DNA of 25,922 bases, from assembly GCA_016764015.1 (NCBI GenBank), contig JAESSR010000186.1:1-25922 (forward strand), written 5' to 3'. The translations under genes and the position numbers were made by a program. A model generated the notes under the pieces. It saw only the letters and a list, made by a program, of their open reading frames with translations, searched no databases and was not told where the DNA came from. Positions 15,885-23,954 of this stretch are shown in pieces; position 1 is the stretch's first letter, and every line of letters starts with the position of its first letter. This stretch comes from Phycisphaerales bacterium (lineage in GTDB: Bacteria; Planctomycetota; Phycisphaerae; Phycisphaerales; UBA1924).

Positions 15885-16565
15885 ATGAATCTGATCATCC
15901 ATCCGAACACCAGCCCTCGCCAAATACTCGGCGAAGTCCGTGAGATTGACTCAAACTCGCTCTTTGCACACCTTTTGGATACCTCCCTTGGGGCGATGGT
16001 ATCCGATCCTGCGGGCAGCCTTGATTTATGCAAGGAATCATCACGAGCGATCATCCGGTGTGGCGATCTCGCTGTGCACGACGGAGACGACGATGCTGGC
16101 GCCCGGTTATTATCGAGTTGGTCTCAATCGGGCTGGACCAAGTTTGATGAAGAACTGGTCACGCTCGATCAGGCGGCTGAGGAGGCCGGGATTGAGCTGA
16201 TGATCCGTCCGAGCAGCATGGGGATGCTCTCCGATGCGATTTGTACCTGTTCATGGGCCAGACGATCGGAAGACTTGTCGTGCACACTGCTCCTTGATCC
16301 GATCGGATGGCTGGTTGATTCGATGCTTCGAGATGCGGATGACCACCTGCGAAGGATAAGTGATCTGTGTCTGAGTTGTCCAAAGATCGGTGCCGTGCTG
16401 ATTCGATCGGTCAAACGAGATGAATCTGGGTGTTTGATAGAATGCTCGCTGAGCGAGGGCATCCTTGATCCGGGTATGATTGGCGATCGGCTCGGCGAGT
16501 TAATCAACTGTACTGAGGCGCTGATCGTGCTCGACGAGAAGGATTTGGATCTGCTGGGGCTTTGA
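15885..16565 (+). CDS. Protein of unknown function, possible TIM-barrel-like fold
   Basis: The 226-aa cytoplasmic protein has no signal peptide or membrane helix. I took ATG 15885; an in-frame TTG six bases upstream adds two residues. The alternation of hydrophobic strands and helices (IIRCGDLAVHDG, GIELMIRP, LSCTLLLDPIGWLVDSMLRDADDHLRRISDL, IGAVLIRSVKRDE, EALIVLDEKDLDLLGL) is compatible with a TIM-barrel of the sugar-phosphate isomerase/endonuclease IV type, but no metal-binding motif is clear, so this is only a guess. Its leader is largely formed by the fold-back element that ends just ahead of the start. It precedes nuoC by 68 bases and may be cotranscribed with it. Confidence 0.7.
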   Translation: MNLIIHPNTSPRQILGEVREIDSNSLFAHLLDTSLGAMVSDPAGSLDLCKESSRAIIRCGDLAVHDGDDDAGARLLSSWSQSGWTKFDEELVTLDQAAEEAGIELMIRPSSMGMLSDAICTCSWARRSEDLSCTLLLDPIGWLVDSMLRDADDHLRRISDLCLSCPKIGAVLIRSVKRDESGCLIECSLSEGILDPGMIGDRLGELINCTEALIVLDEKDLDLLGL

Positions 16566-16633
16566 TTGAGTGATTAGCCCAGCTACGATCTATTGAGCAA
16601 GATCCTGAATGATCCCATCAAACGAGGAAACCG

Positions 16634-17191
16634 ATGTCCAGCACCAAAGCACTCGAGCATCCAACATTCAAACGCGTCAAAGCGGCGTTCCCATCGTTGA
16701 AGTTCGGAGCAACCGAATACCGCGATCAGGCGACGCTGATTGTTCAGCCGAGCGATTTGCACAAGGTGATGGCATTCTTGCGTGATGATGAAGAATGTAA
16801 GTACAACTTCTTGGCGGATGTTGCTGGGATTGATTACCTTGGATACCCATCGAAGATGCCCGCACGGTTTGCGGTATCGTACAACCTGTGTGCTTATAGC
16901 CGCGATGATCGGTTCTTTGTCAAGGTGTACCTTGAGCCTTCGATCTCGACTGAAGGCATTGAAAAAGACCCCGCGTTGATTGTGGATTCTGTGTATGATC
17001 TTTGGAGCAGCGCTGAATGGGCCGAGCGGGAAGTGTTTGACATGTTCGGCATCCGCTTCGCCAATCACCCTGACCTGCGTCGGATTCTGATGTGGGAAGA
17101 TTATCCTGCCCACCCACTGCGTAAGGATTATCCGTTGCGTGGTCGAGGCGAACGAGAATCGTACCGTGTGGTTGATCGCACGAGTTCGTAA
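16634..17191 (+). CDS. nuoC: NADH-quinone oxidoreductase subunit C
   Basis: NuoC (the 30-kDa subunit) belongs to the peripheral arm of respiratory complex I, between the electron-input module and the quinone site. The 185-aa product has the family's [14 protein letters not shown], the strand FFVKVYLEP, and the diagnostic C-terminal block [42 protein letters not shown]. Length is typical for a stand-alone NuoC. GAGG nine bases before ATG 16634 serves as ribosome-binding site. No other nuo gene is in the window; in most bacteria nuoC sits in a nuoA-N operon or is fused to nuoD, so the other subunits must be encoded elsewhere. Confidence 0.95.
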   Translation: MSSTKALEHPTFKRVKAAFPSLKFGATEYRDQATLIVQPSDLHKVMAFLRDDEECKYNFLADVAGIDYLGYPSKMPARFAVSYNLCAYSRDDRFFVKVYLEPSISTEGIEKDPALIVDSVYDLWSSAEWAEREVFDMFGIRFANHPDLRRILMWEDYPAHPLRKDYPLRGRGERESYRVVDRTSS

Positions 17192-17299
17192 AGCTCACAA
17201 TCGTGTCATACATGCTATTGGGCCGATGATCCCCTATCATACACCGGTGTGGGCAAAGGTCTGCATCGGCTTGGTTGCTTGTTGGCGGAGTGGAGTTGA

Positions 17300-18907
17300 A
17301 TGAATCTTTCGCAGTTCTTTGATCACTGGTCAATTGTTGAAAACCCCTTCCGAGGCGAAGAGGCACGCCATGATTCCATCTTCGCACGCATGGGGATCAA
17401 TCCCAACCTTGCGCGTTCGTCGATTGCTGATGAGACACTGCCCGGCGATCAATCGCTTGCTAAGCCATTATCGCCGAGTGTGCATTCGGACTTTGAAAAA
17501 ATCATGGGCGAACTCGACCAGCCTTCGACTTCAATTGTGTTTGGCGAGAAAGGTGCGGGCAAGACCGCGATCCGCTTGCAGATCGCAGGACGGATAGATC
17601 GGCACAACCGTGAGCACCCAGATCGCAAGATATTTATGATCCCCTATGACGATTTGAACGCGTCGCTCGATAAGTACAAGAAGCAGTCGCATGTCAAAGG
17701 CGATAAGAATCCATTTGAGGATATGCGCCTTGTTGACCATATGGATGCGATGATTTCGATCGGCGTCGGGCGGGTGCTCAACGCGATCATGCCCGGGCCG
17801 ACGAGCCCGCCGCCGGCGAATCTGGGGGATGACTCGGCTGCTGGACTCGCCAAAAAAACACGCAAGCTGCCCGCTGCGATCCGCAAAGATTTATTGCTGC
17901 TCCAGGCTGTGTATGACACGAACGATCCAACGGGGCACCGCACGACTCAGTTGCGTCAGTTGTTGAGATTGCAGGCTGGCGGCTTGGGCGCGTTCGTGGT
18001 CATTGGGCTCTGGATCGGTTGGATTCCATCGCTTGTGTTATTCCTCTGGGCGCGGATCTATATGGGATTCGATGGGGCACTTGCAACCGCCACGGATGTT
18101 GGTTCAGGCATCTTGTTCCTCGCGTGGGGCGCATTATTGGTCAAGGCGTTCCTGCTGGATCGCTTGGTGGTCAACCGCATCGCGGGCAAGATTGCCAAGC
18201 AGCTTCGGATGGTCAATCGCCCGATCAGCGGGTACCTGGGTTCGATCCGTCGATTAAATCGCTCGACACTCAACTCAGGCGAGCTTCCCACTTCTGATTC
18301 TGACGAACAACGATACGCCATGTTTGCAAGGCTCAAACGCGTGATTGAAGCCTACGGTTTTTCTGGCATCTTGATCGTAATGGATCGTGTGGACGAGCCC
18401 ACGCTGGTCAATGGGGATAGTGATCGGATGCGATCGATTATCTGGCCGATGTTTAATAATAAGTTTCTTCAACTTGAGCGTGTAGGAATTAAAATGCTCC
18501 TGCCAATCGAGCTTCGTCATGCGTTGTTCAAAGAATCAAGTGCTTTTTTCCAGGAGGCACGGCTCGATAAGCAGAACATGATAGAACGGCTGAGTTGGAC
18601 AGGGGCGAGCCTGTACGATCTGTGCAATGCTCGGCTGGGTGTGTGTAGACCCGCGAGTAGTGACCCGATCTCATTGATTGATTTGTTTCGTCAAGATGTG
18701 ACGCGCAACGATGTGGTTGATGCGTTGGGTTTGATGCAGCAGCCTCGCGATGCGTTTAAGTTTATGTACCGATGTTTGAGCGAGCATTGCTCGAGTGTGA
18801 CGACCGAGGATGGGTCTTGGAAAATCGCTCGGCACACGCTTGATTATGTCAAGCGGGAAGAGGCTGAGCGGGTGATGCAGTTGCAGCGTGGGATTCGGCC
18901 GGCGTGA
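17300..18907 (+). CDS. KAP-like membrane P-loop NTPase
   Basis: The 535-aa protein has Walker A FGEKGAGKTA (residues 81-90) and a clear Walker B/DE pair ILIVMDRVDEP (357-367). Two transmembrane helices (about 227-250 and 267-285) are inserted between them. Membrane segments placed between Walker A and Walker B within one NTPase domain are characteristic of the KAP family of STAND-like ATPases, so I infer a relationship, though overall similarity was not tested. The N-terminus WSIVENPFRGEEARHDSIF and the helical C-terminal region (MIERLSWTGASLYDLCNARLG) may be partner- or sensor-binding. GGAG at 17292 gives a good ribosome-binding site. Its stop overlaps the next gene's start (TGATG), implying coupled translation with a zinc-ribbon membrane protein. 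Confidence 0.8.
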   Translation: MNLSQFFDHWSIVENPFRGEEARHDSIFARMGINPNLARSSIADETLPGDQSLAKPLSPSVHSDFEKIMGELDQPSTSIVFGEKGAGKTAIRLQIAGRIDRHNREHPDRKIFMIPYDDLNASLDKYKKQSHVKGDKNPFEDMRLVDHMDAMISIGVGRVLNAIMPGPTSPPPANLGDDSAAGLAKKTRKLPAAIRKDLLLLQAVYDTNDPTGHRTTQLRQLLRLQAGGLGAFVVIGLWIGWIPSLVLFLWARIYMGFDGALATATDVGSGILFLAWGALLVKAFLLDRLVVNRIAGKIAKQLRMVNRPISGYLGSIRRLNRSTLNSGELPTSDSDEQRYAMFARLKRVIEAYGFSGILIVMDRVDEPTLVNGDSDRMRSIIWPMFNNKFLQLERVGIKMLLPIELRHALFKESSAFFQEARLDKQNMIERLSWTGASLYDLCNARLGVCRPASSDPISLIDLFRQDVTRNDVVDALGLMQQPRDAFKFMYRCLSEHCSSVTTEDGSWKIARHTLDYVKREEAERVMQLQRGIRPA

Positions 18908-19326
18908 TGCGGGTGTTGAGTTGGCTCAATAAGAAGCCCAAGTTTCTGATTCCTGATGAGTATCCAGAGTTGGGTGCACGGCTCATGCCTACACCACGGT
19001 ACTGGGTCTATATATGGATCATCAGCAACTTCTTTGATTTTCTCTTACCCGATGCGATTGAGGATCATTGGCTCGTGACCGTATACATTGCTGGTTCTGT
19101 TGTCGCGTTTTTTGGAGGCATGGCATACGATACGATTCGTTGGGCGAAGCTTATAAAAAAAGCAAAGCGATATAATCGAGTACTTTGCACACGCTGTGCG
19201 TACGACATGCGTGATCTCAGACGGGCTGAGAGATGTCCTGAGTGTGGCAAGCTTTGGAATAGATTTGAAGCAAAGAATAAATGGCGGTATCTTTGCTACG
19301 GCGAGAGAAAATCAAAGAAAAGATAG
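18907..19326 (+). CDS. Two-helix membrane protein with C-terminal zinc ribbon
   Basis: The 139-aa protein starts at ATG 18907, overlapping the upstream stop by one base; a GTG one codon earlier is possible. Two predicted transmembrane helices (about 33-48 and 56-75) are followed by a basic stretch and a four-cysteine zinc ribbon, C94-x2-C97 and C110-x2-C113 (LCTRCAYDMRDL and RCPECG). The tail is basic (ERKSKKR). Such CxxC...CPECG ribbons on small membrane proteins recur in planctomycetes, and another occurs in this window at 23955-24989. Translational overlap with the KAP-like NTPase suggests the two work together; function unknown. Confidence 0.8.
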   Translation: MRVLSWLNKKPKFLIPDEYPELGARLMPTPRYWVYIWIISNFFDFLLPDAIEDHWLVTVYIAGSVVAFFGGMAYDTIRWAKLIKKAKRYNRVLCTRCAYDMRDLRRAERCPECGKLWNRFEAKNKWRYLCYGERKSKKR

Positions 19327-19409
19327 TGTTATGCATTATGCACTTGTGGGCAAGAAACTCTTGGCAGCCGAGGCTTGAATCGGTTCACATATGCCTCATC
19401 GCCTGGATT

Positions 19410-22223
19410 TTATCGCACTCGCTTAAGCCTTGCGTATTCGAGGACGAGGGTCTTGCGTCCTACGGATTTGAACTCGATGATGACGCGGGCGTTGGAGCCT
19501 GCGGTGGTTTTCATGACGGTGCCTTCGCCGAACTGGGGGTGGCGGACGATTGAGCCTTGGGGGAAGGCGGCGGTTGCGTCGGGGGATGATGGAGTTGGAG
19601 AAGACACAGGCGAGACGCCTGTGCCACGGGTAGAGCCGATCGTTGGGCGGGGGACGACATTGGCGAGGCGTTGTTCGCGTGCAAGGGCTATGCGTTCGAG
19701 ATCGGCTTTGTTTCTCGCGGAGCCTGGGCCGGAGGCTGAACCAGATGGGCTGTACTGTGAGAAGGAGCCCTTACGGTATGAGCCGCTTGATGATCGGGCT
19801 CCTGAACCATGGCCAGACTCGAATGCGTCGTCATACTCGCTGGCGCCAAAATCTGCATCGGTATGGTCGGATTGGATGATTCCGAGTGATCCGATCTCGC
19901 TAAGGAAACGAGAGGGTATGGTGCGTTCGGTCATGCCTCGCACTGTTCGACGGTTGGCAGATGTGATCTGAAGATACTTCATCGCGCGGGTGATGCCTAC
20001 GAATGCGAGTCGGCGTTCTTCTTCGAGTTCGGCCTGTGATTCGTTGGCGCGTGAGTGAGGCAGCGTGCCTTCTTCGAGTGCGATCATCGCGACGGCGGGG
20101 AACTCTAAGCCTTTGGATGCGTGCAGGGTCATGAGTGTGACGCTGCCCGAGGTGGTGTCCACCGCGTCGGCATCGGCGACGAGCGCGACGGATTCAAGAT
20201 ACGCTCGGAGCATGGCGAGGAGAGGGGGCAGCGATGTTGAATGCTCTTGCACCGGTGGCACAGGCGTCTCGGCTGTGGTTTTGGATAGTGAAGGATCGGA
20301 TAAGGACACAGGCGGGACGCCTGTGCTACGGGTATCAGTGATCTCGAAGTACGCAGGATCGTTGGCGGGGTCGTACTCGCGTTCAAAGTCTCGCGCGGAG
20401 GTGATGAGTTCGGAGAGGTTGTCGAGTCGTTCTTCGTCGGACTCTGAGCCGCTGGCTTTGGCCTGTTTTTTGTAGTGTTTTTCGAGTCCTGATTCGGTGA
20501 TGACATTTTCAACGAGTTCGTGGAGGGTGCTTGCGACGGATGAACCCATGAAGGAGCCGCCGCCAGTCCAGTCGTTGATGGTGGTGATGAACTTGTCGAC
20601 CGAGGCGACTGCCCGGGGAGAGAGCCCGAGTTCCTTCGAGCGTGAGAGCCCTTCGAAGAGTGTGATGTTGGCGCGGATGGCGGCGTTCTGGACGACATCG
20701 AGTGTGGTCTTGCCGATGCCTCGCGTTGGTTTGTTGACGACGCGCAAGAGCGAGACGGCGTCGGCTTGGTTGGCGACGACGCGGAGATACGAGAGGGCGG
20801 TTTTTATTTCTTCGCGATCAAAGAATGCGGTGCCTCGGGCGATTTTGTAGGGGATGCCAGCGGTGCGCATCGAGTCTTCGATGATGCGTGAGAGGGCGTT
20901 GGTGCGATAGAAGACGGCCATGTCCTTCCACTCGATTTTATCATCATCGTGCAAGCGTTGGAAGTAGTCGGTGACGAGATCCCCTTCGTGTCGTTCATCG
21001 TTGACGCGGATGACGGTGATGGGCTCGCCACCTTCGGTGCTTGTATACAAGGGTTTGTCGCGTCGTTTGTCGTTCTTTTTGATAAGCGTATCGGCGGCGG
21101 CAAGAATGTACTCGGTGGAACGGAAGTTCTCTCCGAGCAGGATGGTTTTCGCACCCGGGTAGTGGTCCTCGAAGTCGAGGATATTGGAGATGTCCGCGCC
21201 GCGCCAGCCATAGATTGCTTGGTCTGGGTCGCCGACGACGCAGATGTTGGGCGAATACTTTTCGTGCTCCATGCCTGGCAGTGGCGTGGGGGCGGTGGTG
21301 AGCAGTGAAGTGAGCCTGAACTGGACGGAGTTGGTGTCTTGATACTCGTCGATGAGCAGGTATTTCCAGCGTGAGGAGAGCTCGTTGCAGATGTCTGGGT
21401 TGGTTTCGAGAATCTTGACGGTGTAGAGCAGGAGGTCATCGAAGTCGATCGCGCCGGCTTGCTTGAGCTTGGCTTCGTATTTGATGTAGACCTTGGCGAT
21501 CTGCTTGGAGTAATAATCGAAGGCGTTGGCTTCGTAGTCTTTGGCGTCTTGAAGTTCGTTCTTCGCGTTGGAGATTGCCGAGAGCACTGTACGGGGCGGC
21601 CAGTTGGTCGCCTGTAAACCCATGTCTTTGAGCACGCGTTTCATGGATGCCATCTGATCTGAGGAATCGTAGATGGTGTAGTCGGATTTGAGTCCGGGGA
21701 TGTTGGCGCGTTCGGCGTATCGGCGGAGTAGGCGGGCGCACAAGCTATGGAAGGTGGTGATGGTGAGCCCGCGCATGCGTGGATCGGTTCGCTGCTTAAT
21801 GATTTCGCCATCGGGGCCGCGTTGCTCGGGGGGTTGGGGGCCACAGATTTGGACGGTGACGCGTTCGCGCATTTCGCCGGCGGCTTTGTTGGTGAAGGTC
21901 AGCGCGAGGATGCTCCACGGCGGTGTGCCCTCCTTGATGATCTGGGCGATGCGGCGTGTGATGACACGGGTCTTGCCTGAGCCGGCGGCTGCGAGGATCA
22001 ACAATGGGCCTTGGGTATGGAGCACCGCCTGTTTCTGCGCGGGGGTCAGCCCGTCGGTGATCGGATCGCCAACAGGTGTATCTGCTTGCGGGGGCTCGGG
22101 TTCTGGCGGGGGCATGAAGTCTGGAATCTGATCGATCGGCAGCTCTGAATGCTCATCATTGGACATATTTGCAGCGTAATCATCGGGTGATTCGTTCGTG
22201 TTTTCAAAGGGAATCTCACTCAT
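19410..22223 (-). CDS. pcrA: UvrD/PcrA-type superfamily 1 DNA helicase
   Basis: A 3'-5' helicase of the UvrD/PcrA/Rep group, acting in excision repair and replication-fork or recombination processing. Landmarks from ATG 22223: Q-motif GLTPAQKQAVLHT, Walker A AAAGSGKT (78-85), motif Ia LTFTNKAAGEM, TTFHSLCARLLRRY, DEYQDTN, GDPDQAIYGWRGAD, NFRSTEYI, VTLMTLHASKGLEFPAV and ERRLAFVGITRAM. The C-terminus GSIVRHPQFGEGTVMK...VEYARLKRV-like block is the Tudor-type domain of PcrA/UvrD. At 937 aa it is much longer than the usual 720-750: an acidic N-terminal extension of about 55 residues, a palindrome-derived insert before the last helicase motifs, and a Ser/Gly-rich linker with a second partial element. 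TTG 22295 would extend it but lacks support. It is divergent from kdsD. Confidence 0.95.
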   Translation of the reverse strand: MSEIPFENTNESPDDYAANMSNDEHSELPIDQIPDFMPPPEPEPPQADTPVGDPITDGLTPAQKQAVLHTQGPLLILAAAGSGKTRVITRRIAQIIKEGTPPWSILALTFTNKAAGEMRERVTVQICGPQPPEQRGPDGEIIKQRTDPRMRGLTITTFHSLCARLLRRYAERANIPGLKSDYTIYDSSDQMASMKRVLKDMGLQATNWPPRTVLSAISNAKNELQDAKDYEANAFDYYSKQIAKVYIKYEAKLKQAGAIDFDDLLLYTVKILETNPDICNELSSRWKYLLIDEYQDTNSVQFRLTSLLTTAPTPLPGMEHEKYSPNICVVGDPDQAIYGWRGADISNILDFEDHYPGAKTILLGENFRSTEYILAAADTLIKKNDKRRDKPLYTSTEGGEPITVIRVNDERHEGDLVTDYFQRLHDDDKIEWKDMAVFYRTNALSRIIEDSMRTAGIPYKIARGTAFFDREEIKTALSYLRVVANQADAVSLLRVVNKPTRGIGKTTLDVVQNAAIRANITLFEGLSRSKELGLSPRAVASVDKFITTINDWTGGGSFMGSSVASTLHELVENVITESGLEKHYKKQAKASGSESDEERLDNLSELITSARDFEREYDPANDPAYFEITDTRSTGVPPVSLSDPSLSKTTAETPVPPVQEHSTSLPPLLAMLRAYLESVALVADADAVDTTSGSVTLMTLHASKGLEFPAVAMIALEEGTLPHSRANESQAELEEERRLAFVGITRAMKYLQITSANRRTVRGMTERTIPSRFLSEIGSLGIIQSDHTDADFGASEYDDAFESGHGSGARSSSGSYRKGSFSQYSPSGSASGPGSARNKADLERIALAREQRLANVVPRPTIGSTRGTGVSPVSSPTPSSPDATAAFPQGSIVRHPQFGEGTVMKTTAGSNARVIIEFKSVGRKTLVLEYARLKRVR
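19605..19627. repeat. Solo arm of the GTGVSPV palindromic element in pcrA
   Basis: This 23-bp sequence is exactly the reverse complement of the left arm of the uvrA element (4571-4593): CACAGGCG-AGA-CGCCTGTG plus CCAC. No second arm is found nearby. In the helicase it is read as RGTGVSPVS, in the linker just before the C-terminal Tudor-like domain. Confidence 0.88.
20255..20329. repeat. In-frame palindromic element inside pcrA
   Basis: The arms at 20255-20277 and 20307-20329 differ from the uvrA element's arms by one base each; the spacer is 29 nt and unrelated. The two loops (TCT left, GGA right on the plus strand) show the same orientation as in uvrA on the plus strand, but pcrA is read from the other strand. 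The element is therefore inserted in opposite sense relative to its gene and still reads through as RSTGVPPV ... AETPVPPV, in the linker before the GSVTLMTLHASKG motif. Confidence 0.95.
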
Positions 22224-22358
22224 CGGGAGTAAGGGTAGAAAGCTCGATGGCTTCGGACAGGCTGCGGAAAAAGAAAGATGCTTTGACTGGAACAATCCTG
22301 CTCAATCGCACATTCTTGCCAATCGAGAAGCCCGATCTCAGGCTGCATATCCTTGTCT

Positions 22359-23414
22359 ATGCCTGCAAAGACTCCAATCAGCAGTTCAGAATCTTGTTCA
22401 GAATCAATGGATGAACAAGCTTTCATCTCCCGAGCACTCAAGCACGAAGCGGCTGCACTCTTGCTGCTCGCCGATCGGGTTGATGAGCGGTTTACGCAGG
22501 CTGTCGATTTGATTGTCGCGTGTGCGGATGCGGAGGGCACCGTGCTTGTGTCCGGTCTTGGCAAGTCTGGGCATATCGGCGCCAAGATATCGGCGACGAT
22601 GGCATCACTGGGAATTACCTCCCACGCGGTGCATCCGACCGAAGCTGCCCACGGCGACCTTGGAAGATTCCGTAAGAATGATCTGGCGATCTGCCTGAGC
22701 CACTCTGGAGAAACTACAGAACTCATCGGCTTGGCTTCGATCTTGCGACAAGACAAACTCCCGATCATTGCGATCACGCGTGGGGTGGTTTCCGATGGTC
22801 CTGAATCTTCGCTCCAACGCATCGCGACGGTGACGCTCGAAGCGTTGGTGACGGATGAAGCGGGCGATGGCGATTTCCTCGCCCCCACCACTTCAACCAC
22901 GGCTGCGCTCGCTTTGGGCGATGCCCTTGCTTTGGCGGTTGCTCGGCGGCGATCGTTTACCAATGAAGATTTTCATGCTCGCCACCCTGGAGGCACGCTG
23001 GGCTCATTGCTCAAGCCTGTTTCGGAACTCATTCGGTTCCATGTGGGCAAGAATCTGCCGATCGCCAATGAGAACCAGACGGTCGCTCAAGCGCTCGAAG
23101 ATGCTTCAAAGGTCAAACGCCGACCGGGAGCATTGCTGATTACCAATGACGCGGGTGCGTTGACGGGGATATTCACGGACTCCGACCTTCGAAGATTGGT
23201 GCTCCGTGATGCAAGCGAACTCCAGAGCCTACTTGTCAATGTGATGTCCAAGAACCCGAAAACCCTGACCAACGAAGCATTGGCGAGCCAAGCGGTGGCG
23301 ATGTTCCGTGAGTATCGGGCGGATGAAATTCCGATCGTTGACGAGCACAACAAGCCCGTCGGCATGCTTGATGTCCAAGATTTGATCGCTATGAAACTCG
23401 TGGAGGACAACTGA
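22359..23414 (+). CDS. kdsD: D-arabinose 5-phosphate isomerase (SIS plus CBS pair)
   Basis: KdsD interconverts ribulose 5-phosphate and arabinose 5-phosphate, the first step of KDO synthesis for lipopolysaccharide. The N-terminal SIS domain shows VSGLGKSGHIGAKISATMASLG (residues 65-86), the characteristic HPTEAAHGDLG, and SHSGETTEL. Then come AITRG, FLAPTTSTTAALALGDALA and FHARHPGGTLG. Two CBS domains follow (about 225-350; TGIFTDSDLRRL, NVMSKNPKTL, MFREYRADEIPIVDEHNKPVGMLDVQDL). I chose ATG 22359; TTG 22353 and ATG 22407 are other options. The stop overlaps the start of kdsC (TGATG), so the two enzymes are translated together, consistent with one pathway. Confidence 0.94.
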   Translation: MPAKTPISSSESCSESMDEQAFISRALKHEAAALLLLADRVDERFTQAVDLIVACADAEGTVLVSGLGKSGHIGAKISATMASLGITSHAVHPTEAAHGDLGRFRKNDLAICLSHSGETTELIGLASILRQDKLPIIAITRGVVSDGPESSLQRIATVTLEALVTDEAGDGDFLAPTTSTTAALALGDALALAVARRRSFTNEDFHARHPGGTLGSLLKPVSELIRFHVGKNLPIANENQTVAQALEDASKVKRRPGALLITNDAGALTGIFTDSDLRRLVLRDASELQSLLVNVMSKNPKTLTNEALASQAVAMFREYRADEIPIVDEHNKPVGMLDVQDLIAMKLVEDN

Positions 23415-23950
23415 TGACCAACCACACCAACCCCGAACCAGGACACTCCGAACCAGATCCCGCTGCGATTGAGCTGTTCATCTTTGATGTCGATGGCGTG
23501 CTGACCGATGGATCGATCAATATCGATGACAACGGCTGCGAAACCAAACACTTTCATGTCCGCGATGGGTTTGGGTTTCGGCTCTGGCTCGATGCGGGTC
23601 TGAAAATCGCGATCATCACCGGGCGATCTGGCGAAGCACTCAAGCATCGCTTGCGTTCACTCAAGATTGATGAGAACCTTGTGATACAAGGGTCCCGGAA
23701 CAAATCCGAAGCACTCGACGAGATCATCAAACGCACCGGGATCAGCGAATCACACATCGCGTACATGGGTGACGATTGGCCCGATCTCCCGGCGATCAAT
23801 CGGGTTGGGTTCCCGACTTGTCCTCATGATGCCGAGCCTGAGGTTCGTCAGGCGTGCTGCCTTGTCACATCCAAGCCCGGCGGGCACGGCGCTGCGCGTG
23901 AAGCAATTGCACATATCTTGAATGCCAAGGGCATCTATCAACCTGAATGA
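23414..23950 (+). CDS. kdsC: KDO 8-phosphate phosphatase (HAD superfamily)
   Basis: KdsC removes the phosphate from KDO 8-phosphate, the third step of KDO synthesis. The 178-aa protein has the HAD nucleophile motif FDVDGVLTDG (D25, D27), HVRDGFGFRLWLDAGLKIAIITGR (motif II Thr), K98-region NKSEALDEI and the metal-binding MGDDWPDLP. The C-terminal KPGGHGAAREAI block is typical of the KdsC subgroup that lacks a cap domain and forms tetramers. It overlaps kdsD by one base. The enzyme for the middle step (KdsA) is not in the window. Its stop lies only four bases from the stop of the convergent gene. Confidence 0.93.
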   Translation: MTNHTNPEPGHSEPDPAAIELFIFDVDGVLTDGSINIDDNGCETKHFHVRDGFGFRLWLDAGLKIAIITGRSGEALKHRLRSLKIDENLVIQGSRNKSEALDEIIKRTGISESHIAYMGDDWPDLPAINRVGFPTCPHDAEPEVRQACCLVTSKPGGHGAAREAIAHILNAKGIYQPE

Positions 23951-23954
23951 TCTT

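Noticed and set aside
15596..16054. Minus-strand and plus-strand open frames across the fold-back element
   Set aside because: They overlap the palindromic element or the start of the gene at 15885, show no ribosome-binding site, and their peptides mirror the repeat.
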